A stretch of DNA of 50,129 bases, taken from positions 1 through 50,129 of the forward strand of contig JAQBZB010000026.1 of the NCBI GenBank assembly GCA_027622275.1. The letters are read 5' to 3'. The notes beneath the pieces are model-generated. The model was given only the letters and a program-made list of their open reading frames with translations. It searched no databases and had not been told where the DNA came from. Positions within the stretch are counted from its first letter, which is position 1, and each line of letters begins with the position of its first letter. A program made the position numbers and the translations under genes. Below, one piece after another: positions 9,375-17,520 of this stretch. This DNA comes from Planctomycetota bacterium. Its GTDB lineage: Bacteria > Planctomycetota > Planctomycetia > Pirellulales > Pirellulaceae.

Positions 9375-11912
9375 ATGAAGCCGCCACTCGTTGGTTCTCT
9401 CGCGATGTTTTGGATGCTGAGTCTTGCTTCAGCGTCCGCGACGGAACTCGTTCGCCTGACTCCCGACAATTGGGACGAATACGCTCCGGCGGGCAAAGAA
9501 GTCGATTGCATCTACGGCGATTATGTGTTGCGGAACGACAAGCTCGTGGTCGTGATCGCCGAGCCTCTGCCGACGCGAAACGCGAACATGACGGTGCGAA
9601 ACAACGGCGCGATGATCATCGATCTCACGCGACGCGACGCGCCCAACGATCAGCTCAGCGCGTATCATCCCAATGGCATGGCACTCTCGTTTCACTCGCC
9701 CGACCACGTTGAAATCAAGATCGACGGCGAACCGGTCGCGGTCGACAGCGGCAAGACTATTCGCGGCAGTAAAGTCGAGTGGCAGTGTTCGGCGACTTCG
9801 AATTCAGGCCTTGACGTTACGGTTCGTTACACGTTGGCAGACGGTTCGGATGTCTTGCGGGCGGACACGGTCATCCGCAATCCAACGGCCGAGAAGATCG
9901 AGTTCAAGGCCAGCGACTATATTCGCGCGGATCGAACCTTCGAATTCGGCAACGATCCGGCGACGGGATTGTTCTGGGCTCACGACGATTGGTTTGCCCA
10001 AGGCTACGGTGTGATCGTCGACGGGCGCACTTTGAAACGTGGAGGCAGTCGTGGAGCTGTGCTGGAGATTCAGCGGGAGGGAGATGCCAAGATCTCGCTC
10101 GCGGCGAACGAGTCAACGACGATCTCGCGGACGATTTTTCCCGGTGCGAGTTTGCTCGAAGTGCGGGGCATCGCAAATCGAGTGGCTGGTATCGCGACTC
10201 GCGGCAACACGTTTCGTGTCTTTGATAAAGCCGGCCCCGTTGTGCATGCGAAACTGACCGTTTCGCTCGCCAGCAAGGAATATGGCTCCGCTCGCACGGA
10301 CACAAACGGTGAGGTCAAGTTCATGACACCTCAAGACATCGACGAATTCAACTATGTAATCGAGGCGAGCGGCGGACGGCGAGTTGAAGGGACGCACGGC
10401 GCCTTGAACGAAGATGCGGTCTTCGTGTATGAACTTCCCGAACTCGGTTACGTCGCCAGCCAGATCACCGACGAATCCGGCAAGCCGATTCCGTGTAAGG
10501 TCGCGTTTCACGGACTTGATGCGACGGCGACGCCGGACTTCGGCCCGGACAGCGGCGCGGTCGCTGTCAAGAATCTGCACTACAGCCACAACGGCAAGTT
10601 CCGCCAGTCGCTGGCGCCCGGAAAGTACGAAGCGATCGTCAGCTTTGGGCCTGAATACGACGCGGTCTTCAAAACGATCGAAGTGGTTCGCGGCGAAGAG
10701 ACCGAGCTGTCGGCGAAGTTAAAACGTGTCGTCGATACCACGGGCTGGGTGAGCAGCGATTTTCATAGCCATTCCAGTCCTTCCGGCGACAACACGTCCA
10801 TGCAACTGGGGCGCGTGCTGAATCTGTTGTGCGAAAACGTCGAGTTCTGTCCCTGCACCGAGCACAATCGCATCTCGTCCTACGTCCCGCATTTGAAAGC
10901 ACTACACGTCGAACACTTAATGGCGACTTGCAGCGGGATGGAATTGACAGGTGCCTTGGGAACGGTGAATCATCAGAACGCGTTTCCGCTGAAGTACACG
11001 CCCCGGACACAGGACGGCGGCGCGCCGGTCACCGACTCGAACCCGGTGACGCAAATCGAACGGCTCGCGTTGTGGGACGACAAGAGCGACAAGTTCGTTC
11101 AGGAAAACCATCCGAATCTGTACCAGATCATCGGCGACAAGGATCTGAACAACGAACCGGATGGCGGCTTTGCGGAGATGTTCGGCTTCATGGACGTGGT
11201 CGAAGTCCATCCGCCCGAAGGAATTTTTACGAAGCCCGAGAAGGACGACAAGGGACGCCTCTCGCGCAATCCGATCTATCACTGGATGCAGATGCTGAAT
11301 CTCGGCTACCGCATCCCCGGCGTGGTGAATACGGACGCGCATTACAACTTCCACGAGTCAGGTTGGCTGCGGAATTACATCAAGAGTCCGACCGACGACC
11401 CCGCGAAGATCGACACGATGGAGATGGTTCACGCGTCGGAGGCCGGTCACATCACCATGACGACCGGCCCGTTCATAGAAGTTGTCTTGAAGCCGCAATT
11501 GCGGTCGATCACACCGTCGGGCATCCCCGGTGACGACGTGATCGCTCCCGGCGGCAAAGCAACGGTCTCCGTCCGCGTGCAGTGTTCAAACTGGCTCGAC
11601 GTCAACCGCGTGCAAGTCTTCGTGAACGGTCGCCCGCGAAAGGAATTGAACTTCACTCGTCGCGAGACGCCGCAGCATTTCAGCGACGGCGTGGTGAAAT
11701 TCGAGGCGGACATTCCGTTTGAACTGACCGAAGACGCGCACGTCATCGTGGCCGCCATTGGCGAGGGACTGCAACTCGGCCGCATCATGGGACCGCTCTG
11801 GGGCGAGAAGCCGCCGGTCGCCGTGTCGAATCCGATCTTCGTGGATGTTAACGGCGACGGCTTCAAGCCGAACGGCGATCTGCTCGACGTGCCGCTGCCG
11901 CTCTCGAAGTGA
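9375..11912 (+). CDS. secreted CehA/McbA-type metallohydrolase (PHP domain)
   Basis: The 845-residue product begins with a signal peptide (cleavage near ASA-TE). The first ~450 residues are beta-rich with carboxypeptidase-regulatory-like segments (for example SQITDESGKPIPCKVAFHG). The PHP hydrolase domain starts at about residue 460 with VSSDFHSHSSPSGD and continues with PCTEHNRISSY, TCSGMELTG and NTDAHYNFHESG, giving the expected His/Asp/Glu metal ligands. CehA/McbA enzymes cleave esters or carbamates, but planctomycetes carry many paralogues of unknown substrate. It is monocistronic on the plus strand and converges on the DUF2330 gene with a gap of 28 bases. A broken relative lies at 37438-38370. 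Confidence 0.85.
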   Translation: MKPPLVGSLAMFWMLSLASASATELVRLTPDNWDEYAPAGKEVDCIYGDYVLRNDKLVVVIAEPLPTRNANMTVRNNGAMIIDLTRRDAPNDQLSAYHPNGMALSFHSPDHVEIKIDGEPVAVDSGKTIRGSKVEWQCSATSNSGLDVTVRYTLADGSDVLRADTVIRNPTAEKIEFKASDYIRADRTFEFGNDPATGLFWAHDDWFAQGYGVIVDGRTLKRGGSRGAVLEIQREGDAKISLAANESTTISRTIFPGASLLEVRGIANRVAGIATRGNTFRVFDKAGPVVHAKLTVSLASKEYGSARTDTNGEVKFMTPQDIDEFNYVIEASGGRRVEGTHGALNEDAVFVYELPELGYVASQITDESGKPIPCKVAFHGLDATATPDFGPDSGAVAVKNLHYSHNGKFRQSLAPGKYEAIVSFGPEYDAVFKTIEVVRGEETELSAKLKRVVDTTGWVSSDFHSHSSPSGDNTSMQLGRVLNLLCENVEFCPCTEHNRISSYVPHLKALHVEHLMATCSGMELTGALGTVNHQNAFPLKYTPRTQDGGAPVTDSNPVTQIERLALWDDKSDKFVQENHPNLYQIIGDKDLNNEPDGGFAEMFGFMDVVEVHPPEGIFTKPEKDDKGRLSRNPIYHWMQMLNLGYRIPGVVNTDAHYNFHESGWLRNYIKSPTDDPAKIDTMEMVHASEAGHITMTTGPFIEVVLKPQLRSITPSGIPGDDVIAPGGKATVSVRVQCSNWLDVNRVQVFVNGRPRKELNFTRRETPQHFSDGVVKFEADIPFELTEDAHVIVAAIGEGLQLGRIMGPLWGEKPPVAVSNPIFVDVNGDGFKPNGDLLDVPLPLSK

Positions 11913-11940
11913 GTGACTCTCGAAGTACCGCGTTGTGTCA

Positions 11941-14685
11941 TCAGTCATCGAGCAGCGTCGCGAAGTCGCCCTCGGCATCTTGCTCGGCGAGCAGCTGTTT
12001 CAGCTCCTTCGCGCCGACCACGCGTTTCCAACTCTTTAGCCATTCCTCGGTGTAAGGCGAATGCGTGATTCGATAACCCGCCGCGCTCGCCAGCGTGACG
12101 CTTTGCAAGTTGATGTAGATCTGTTGACGGACGACTTCTTCCTTGTTGCGATCCGCCCACAGATGCCAGCGAATGAGATTGCCGACCAACTCCTGGGCTT
12201 CCGGTTGCTGCCACGGGATACTGGGAATGAACAGCGGACCGTTGTGCCACGGTGCTTGCTTGGCGGACGGATCGAACTTGAGGGCAGCCACGACACTCGC
12301 CGCAAGCGGACCGGAACTCTCTGATGTTTGTCCAAGGGTTGCGACGTAGCCCGCCGCCGTTCGGCGTACCAGCGTAGTGTTCGACTGTAACATGGCGCGA
12401 ACGAGCGGCTCGGCGCCAGCCGATACCAGCGAGGGGCCGACGCTTTTCGCCAACACCGGCGAACGGCTCGCGGTGACCAGACGAGCTTCAAATGGGTCGA
12501 GGCCGTCGGACGCTTCAAGTTGGCGACAAAACTCCATCGCAATCTGGTCCCCGAGCTGCGGATACTCACCCGCGATGTTCGTCAGTTGATCGAGCGACTG
12601 CGATCGAAGGTATTTGTCGAGGCTCGCTCGAACGTTCTCAGCGGATAATGCGTCAGAAATGCCCTGCTTCAGTTGCGGTGTACTTCGGCCGATGCTCAAC
12701 AATCCCTCAATCGACTCGCCGCCTTCGGAGTCGCGCAGATGGCGACGAAAGGCGAGTAGCAACGGCCGCGTCAGCTCTGGTCGACTGCGCACGAGCAGCG
12801 ATAGCTCTTCTAACTCGCCTCGCGTTCGCGCCCCGTGGACCATTGCCGCGGCGGCCCAGGACTGTACGAGCGGCGGAACCGATTCGTTCGAGTGGAGTAG
12901 CTTTAAGTGACGCATCGCGTCCTCGCCGCCGATTCGGCCAAGAGACACAATCGCCCAGCCGCGTTTGACAAGCTGCGGGTCCCGCGATTGTCGGATCATC
13001 GCCGGTACGGCCCGCTCGCCTAACTGCGCGATCTGTCCGGCCGCCTGCTCGGCCGTATCGGAATTGCCGAGCCGGCTCACCAAGATATTCAACGCTGGAA
13101 TCTTTTCGTCACTGATTCCGACCGAGAGCAGTGAGGTCAACACAACGATCAACGCCGATGCTCCGACGACCGCCGCTCGGTGGCGAGCTGGAGAGCGAAG
13201 CGCCGCGAGTCCTCCCGTCATGGCAATGCCGACGACCAGCGTCAGCCATGACCAGCGCGTTTCACCGTCGGGCTGCTGATCAACCGTCGCGATTTGCGGC
13301 TCCTCGCGAGGTTCGAGCGAACCCACATACAGACTGCCTGCGACCGGCTCGGCTTGCCCCAGCTTATTCGCGTCGTAGAAGCTCCGGTTGCTGCGTTCGA
13401 GCGGCATGTGGTATTCGGCAAACGTGAGGTTCTCTCGCGCGAGCACTTCGCGGGGAAAGTCGCCATCGATCACGGTCAGCGTCATCTTGTCGATCGAGCC
13501 CAGCGCAGCGCGGACAATTCGGGATCGTTCGGTGCGCACCTGCCGTCTCACCGCGGCATCGATTTCTGGACCGCGAAGTTTCAAGGCTTCGTTGATCGTA
13601 AGCAGATGTTTCTCGTAGGCTTCGCTACGGCTTTCCAGTTGCCGAGTCCTGGCGGCGATAAGGTCCGACGCAAACAGTTCCGCGGCCACGCCGTTATGCG
13701 GTTCGGGATCGCGCTGGTCCGCGAGACCGTTCCTGGTGGCGAACGGAAGGTCGTTGATCGTGCCGCCGATGATCCGCAGCGGCAGCGGCTTGGTCATTTG
13801 ATCGAACAGCTTGAAGCCGGAGATCTGTCGGCGAACAAACTCTTCGGGAATGTTGCGAATCTTGGATGGATTATCGGAGAGCAGGTAGACGACGTTGCGC
13901 AGCTCGCCCGGATTATGCACCGAAAGCCGCATCGGCACGACCAACTGGGGAGTGTGGAAGCGAAAGCCCATCGCTTGCACATGCCCATCGAACGACGCGC
14001 CTTCGGGCAGCGCGTTGTCGATCGCCCGCTGGCCCGGCTGCGGATCGGCGGCTCGCTTCTGATTGACTTTGGTCTTGACCGCGACGAAGCACCACTTCTG
14101 CTCGATATATTCCGGGCAGACGGCATCCATTCCGCTTGGGTAAGCGAATTGATGGTCGTCCATCCAACGCTTCAGCGCCCCCGCGCTGCCTGCGGCGAGC
14201 ACGGCGACTTCATACATGCCGACCGCTTCTTCGCGGATGACACGAACTTCGTCTTTGGGAACTTGAAACCCAAGACCCCCGCCGCCAAAGCCACCGCCGC
14301 CTCCCCCGAAGCCACCACCCATGCCCGCACCACCATACATGCTCGCTTGTGGCCGAACATCGATCACGATCTCCGGCGGATCGATGGCCGCGGCAATCTG
14401 TTCGAAAACGTGATCCGGGACTTTGCGGATCGCGGGCGGCGAAGGGAACGGAATCAACATGCCGAACTCGTCGACGTTTCCAGAAAAGCCCGGACGCAGG
14501 ACGATCGTCTCCACGTTGTTTTGGTAGAAGACATAAGTCATTTGCGCACCGATTCGCTTGATCGGTGACTGGCTTGCAAACTCAATGGGCGGAACCATCC
14601 CGCACGGATCGCCCTGGGCCTCGGGCACGCCAAGTCCCGTCAGTCCACCGATCACGACACACCACACCACGTACGATAAACGCAT
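11941..14685 (-). CDS. DUF2330 membrane protein with glycine-rich loop and HEAT-like repeats
   Basis: The product of about 914 residues has a signal peptide, then a DUF2330-type region (DPCGMVPPIEF, QMTYVFYQNNVETIVLRP). A Gly-rich insertion with runs of GGGG lies at about residues 118-140. Two hydrophobic helices follow near residues 480-530, and the last ~350 residues are helical repeats resembling HEAT units (AVPAMIRQSRDPQLVKRGWA). A GTG at 14688 precedes the ATG; I chose ATG at 14685 because GGAGGA (14692-14697) lies six bases upstream of it. It follows the interrupted gene at 14701-15579 by 15 bases and is probably in the same operon. Function unknown; an envelope-associated scaffold is a guess from architecture. 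Confidence 0.82.
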   Translation of the reverse strand: MRLSYVVWCVVIGGLTGLGVPEAQGDPCGMVPPIEFASQSPIKRIGAQMTYVFYQNNVETIVLRPGFSGNVDEFGMLIPFPSPPAIRKVPDHVFEQIAAAIDPPEIVIDVRPQASMYGGAGMGGGFGGGGGGFGGGGLGFQVPKDEVRVIREEAVGMYEVAVLAAGSAGALKRWMDDHQFAYPSGMDAVCPEYIEQKWCFVAVKTKVNQKRAADPQPGQRAIDNALPEGASFDGHVQAMGFRFHTPQLVVPMRLSVHNPGELRNVVYLLSDNPSKIRNIPEEFVRRQISGFKLFDQMTKPLPLRIIGGTINDLPFATRNGLADQRDPEPHNGVAAELFASDLIAARTRQLESRSEAYEKHLLTINEALKLRGPEIDAAVRRQVRTERSRIVRAALGSIDKMTLTVIDGDFPREVLARENLTFAEYHMPLERSNRSFYDANKLGQAEPVAGSLYVGSLEPREEPQIATVDQQPDGETRWSWLTLVVGIAMTGGLAALRSPARHRAAVVGASALIVVLTSLLSVGISDEKIPALNILVSRLGNSDTAEQAAGQIAQLGERAVPAMIRQSRDPQLVKRGWAIVSLGRIGGEDAMRHLKLLHSNESVPPLVQSWAAAAMVHGARTRGELEELSLLVRSRPELTRPLLLAFRRHLRDSEGGESIEGLLSIGRSTPQLKQGISDALSAENVRASLDKYLRSQSLDQLTNIAGEYPQLGDQIAMEFCRQLEASDGLDPFEARLVTASRSPVLAKSVGPSLVSAGAEPLVRAMLQSNTTLVRRTAAGYVATLGQTSESSGPLAASVVAALKFDPSAKQAPWHNGPLFIPSIPWQQPEAQELVGNLIRWHLWADRNKEEVVRQQIYINLQSVTLASAAGYRITHSPYTEEWLKSWKRVVGAKELKQLLAEQDAEGDFATLLDD

Positions 14686-14691
14686 CACTTC

Positions 14692-14697
14692 TCCTCC
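14692..14697 (-). promoter_or_regulatory. strong Shine-Dalgarno for the DUF2330 gene
   Basis: On the minus strand GGAGGA sits six bases before the ATG at 14685. It decides between the GTG at 14688 and the ATG at 14685. It also lies just past the TAA at 14701-14703, which supports that TAA as the true end of the preceding reading frame. Confidence 0.7.
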
Positions 14698-14700
14698 GGC

Positions 14701-15579
14701 TTAGTTGTTTGCTCCCTGCGTCTCGCCCTTCGCCAATCGAACTCGGATGTCGATTCTGCCTTTGATATCTTCCTGGCCATTGCTGATCCAAATCGAACTC
14801 AACGTCTTCCAGGCATCACCGCTCTCTTGAACCGTGAACCACGGCCCCGCAACTGTGTGGATGCCTTCCAGTCACAAACGTGTCCAAAGATAGTCGCGTC
14901 CAACTCGCTTCACCGTTCCGCTGGCGATCATGGGTTGGAGCTGGTGAGTATCCAGCTCGAACTCATGCCGCCGATCCAGCGGCACGTTTGTCGGTGGCAA
15001 CGATGCACGAACGCGATCAAGTGCATCGACGACGCGAATCTCAATCTCCGCGTGATCACGCCCTAGTTCGTGCTTCAGTACCGCGGCGCGAACAGGATCA
15101 AGTCGCCCAGGCCCTTCGGTTGCCAGCAGCTGAACCGCCTGACGACCGTAGTACATCAAGGCATCTTGGGCAGGTCCAGCATCGTCAATTGGTTCGTCAG
15201 CGTATTCAAGCAACAGACCGTTGAATCGATCTTGTGTGAGTGTGTCGGTCGGATGTCGACTCGCCGCGCAGCCCGACGCGCAAACTTGCTCGCCATGCGG
15301 ATGAAAGATCGCACGGTTCCCATGAGTGAAGTCGGGTTTCATCGAGATCGAGCGCACGTCGGCCAACTCAGACACAATGATCGGCGAAATGAGCGGATCA
15401 ACGTCCGAGCCGGACGCTGTCGCAACGTCCTGGACACTTGGTAAGCCTCCGCTCGGCGACGTCTCCCCAGATTCAAGTGGAAGCGGAGTCGGAATGACAT
15501 TCCTCAGTCCGCTCGTCGCCAACAACAGCCCAAGCGGAACAAGCAAAACTAGCGGGAAAGCAGCAACCCAGTTACGCAT
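14701..15579 (-). pseudogene. secreted/membrane-anchored protein interrupted by an in-frame TGA
   Basis: From the ATG at 15579 (AAGG ten bases upstream) the frame encodes MRNWVAAFPLVLLVPLGLLL, a signal or anchor helix. About 210 mainly polar residues follow, including a cysteine pair CASGC and a long helical part rich in charged residues. It stops at TGA 14872-14874 after YLWTRL. The same frame continues for 56 more sense codons (LEGIHTVAGPWFTVQESGD and following, beta-strand-like) to TAA at 14701. That second stop lies just before the Shine-Dalgarno of the next gene, so I read the original gene as ending there. TGA serves as an ordinary stop elsewhere in the window, so recoding is unlikely. 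Either a recent nonsense mutation, a sequencing error, or a shortened but still functional protein. I do not recognise the family. Confidence 0.6.
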
Positions 15580-15796
15580 AGGAAAGCCTTGTTGAGGAAC
15601 TTGGAACCGAAACGCGCCGCAGAACACGCTGCACAAAAATCGGATTCCAACGCGGTGAGCGATACACGCCGCGGGTGACGCTAAGAATTGCGTCTCCTCA
15701 AAAGAAAAAACATTCCCCTGTTCTGGAAAGAACAGTAGCAGTCACGATTGCAGATTTCAAGTGTCATGCACGCGAACGATGGCCCGAAGGAGTCCT

Positions 15797-16043
15797 GTCC
15801 CCAACGAGCTTGTCTCGTTGGAACAAGAGATTGGTAAGTTAGAAACGAGCGGCATCCACACCGAGACCCCAACGGGCTTGCCCCGTTTGGTGAATGAGAT
15901 TCGACGCTATCTCGGCGTCGCCCAACAACCTCCACCGCGAGTCTCATTCACCAACGAGACGAGTTCGCGGGGGTCTTGGGGTTCAAAACACATTTTATTA
16001 ACCAGCAAATCTTCGGCTCCAGCGGCGCGAGCCCATTGGGGGC
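15797..16043. repeat. 247-bp palindromic repeat element, copy 2
   Basis: This is a diverged copy of the element at 3925-4173. Its left part (CCCCAACGAGCTTGTCTCG..., AGATTGGTAAGTTAGAAACGA, then CCCCAACGGGCTTGCCCCG and TGAATGAGAT) is the reverse complement of the right part of copy 1. The right part repeats the theme inverted (TCTCATTCACC, TTAACCAGCAAATCTT). The element fills most of the gap 15580-16260. The rest of that gap holds no gene I can support, apart from a short codon-like stretch at about 16046-16172. Confidence 0.7.
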
Positions 16044-16260
16044 CGTAGAACAATTCGAACATACCGAGAAGTTTCGAAGTCGAGGATGTCTACTTCGCGA
16101 ATGATCCCAACGAGGCTTGCCTTGAACCCGCTACCGTACGCGGGCTCGATGAAGTGGCTGGCAAGCGCTAATGATACAGATGGCGTCCCCGCGATCCGTA
16201 TGCGAAACCACGAGCAGCCGCTGTGCGATCGACAATACGCGAAATGTAATACCGCTTCGC

Positions 16261-17352
16261 TCACAGATAAGTATCAAACCACTCATAGATCCGCTCTTCC
16301 GCGAGCGGCGGGACGGCGTGGCCTTGTTGGTGGTTGAAGAGGCCGAGTCGAGCGGGTTCGCCGTAGAGCTTGTAGATCGGCAAAGCGGCTTCGATGAACG
16401 GCCAGCTTCGATCGCCGTCGGCCGAGTCGCCGCCAAGCAGAAGAAACGGCCGGGGAGCGGCGAGAGCGAGTAGCTCGTGTTGCTCGCGCGTGAAGTCGGG
16501 CGAGTCGATCCCTTTGCCAAGATACCAATCGGCGTTCCAATTCGAGAACTTCGTGCCAACGCCGCCCTCGCTGCTGATCGTCACCTTCACGCGCTCGTCG
16601 AAGGCGGCAAGATAGAGGACTTCTTTCGCGCCCAGCGAATGGCCGATGGAACCGATGCGGCTGGTATCGACATACGGCAGGCTGCAGAGGATGTCGACGG
16701 CGACCGACGAATCATGCAACATGCGGGACATGCCGGTTGACTTGGGATGCCGTTGGTGGAAGCGGTCGGCCTCGGGCTGAGCCGAGATCTTGTCGTTCGT
16801 CGGCCAGAGATAGTTGCGTGGCGAAATCGTGACGCAGCCGCGCTGGGCGAGTTTCAATCCAAAGGCCTTCTCGGGCTTCCCTTCGACTCCCGCAGGTTGT
16901 CGGATCGAGTGGTCGACCGTCGAGTGAAAGACCGCTACGCCGGGGCATTTTGCCTGTGGCTGAAGCGGTTGGAGAAGGTACGCCTCGGTCGTGATGCCCG
17001 GTTCGACTTCGTAACGAATGCGTTGACGAAGGACGCCGGCGTCGCGATCCTCTTCGATGACTTCGAGCATCGGAACGTGATCGCGTTTGGCTGGCATGGG
17101 GCCGAGGAAATCAAGCCACCACTGGCGTACTGAATCACGTTCTCGCTGCCACTGTTCGATCGTCGTGATCGGTTCACCGTTACGGTCGGTAACGCGAAGA
17201 TGCGCCACGCCCAGTGGCAACTGCTTGGGAGCGGTTTGGACTTCGGTGAGCCAAGGCACTTCTCGTTGTTTATCAGCCGCGAACGTTAGTTGCGGACCAA
17301 GCGTTGATGCGGCGCAAGCGGCGAGAAAGTCACGGCGGTCGAAAGTAGCCAT
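16261..17352 (-). CDS. Tat-exported alpha/beta hydrolase (acetyl-xylan-esterase/dienelactone-hydrolase-like)
   Basis: The 363-residue form starting at 17352 begins MATFDRRDFLAACAASTLG, a twin-arginine signal with the RRDFL motif. The hydrolase body has the nucleophile elbow GHSLGAKE, a strand GVAVFHS, and a C-terminal FNHQQGHAVPP that can supply the catalytic His. The family removes acyl groups from sugars or small esters. The frame is open to an ATG at 17457, but that would put 35 residues before the Tat signal. The chosen ATG lies inside the inner end of an inverted repeat (17344-17520) with a GGAG four bases upstream, so start usage is not certain. It is the last gene of the minus-strand set DUF1501, DUF1549/DUF1553, hydrolase, which suggests shared polysaccharide-breakdown work. 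Confidence 0.82.
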   Translation of the reverse strand: MATFDRRDFLAACAASTLGPQLTFAADKQREVPWLTEVQTAPKQLPLGVAHLRVTDRNGEPITTIEQWQRERDSVRQWWLDFLGPMPAKRDHVPMLEVIEEDRDAGVLRQRIRYEVEPGITTEAYLLQPLQPQAKCPGVAVFHSTVDHSIRQPAGVEGKPEKAFGLKLAQRGCVTISPRNYLWPTNDKISAQPEADRFHQRHPKSTGMSRMLHDSSVAVDILCSLPYVDTSRIGSIGHSLGAKEVLYLAAFDERVKVTISSEGGVGTKFSNWNADWYLGKGIDSPDFTREQHELLALAAPRPFLLLGGDSADGDRSWPFIEAALPIYKLYGEPARLGLFNHQQGHAVPPLAEERIYEWFDTYL

Positions 17353-17520
17353 CACGCTCCGCCGTGATGAGCCTGACGTGTTTGATGCAGCGCGGCGTGC
17401 AATCTCAATCCCAGAACCAAGTTCGTAAGACGCAGAGTTGGCAGGAAAATGGTGCATCAGTTACTCGCGATTCGATGGGGTCATTGAAAGGGCTCATCAC
17501 GGCGGAGCGTGATGGCTACT
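17344..17520. repeat. 30-bp perfect inverted repeats framing a 117-bp spacer between two genes
   Basis: Positions 17344-17373 and 17491-17520 are exact reverse complements over 30 bases; each arm contains the smaller palindrome CATCACG...CGTGATG. One arm begins at the stop codon of the DUF1549/DUF1553 gene (TAA at 17521-17523) and the other contains the ATG of the hydrolase. A nearly identical pair stands between the sigma factor and the VIT/vWA gene at 35294-35412. This is a REP/BIME-like mosaic element. Confidence 0.8.

Noticed and set aside
13294-14568. 424-codon plus-strand open frame opposite the DUF2330 gene
   Set aside because: Shadow of the DUF2330 reading frame; no ribosome site and no recognisable family.
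14872-14874. TGA as a selenocysteine codon
   Set aside because: No selenoprotein family or SECIS-like structure recognised, and TGA terminates several neighbouring genes normally.
15998-16264. 88-codon minus-strand frame after the hydrolase gene
   Set aside because: GTG start overlaps the hydrolase stop, but it runs into the palindromic element and its complement reads more like coding sequence.
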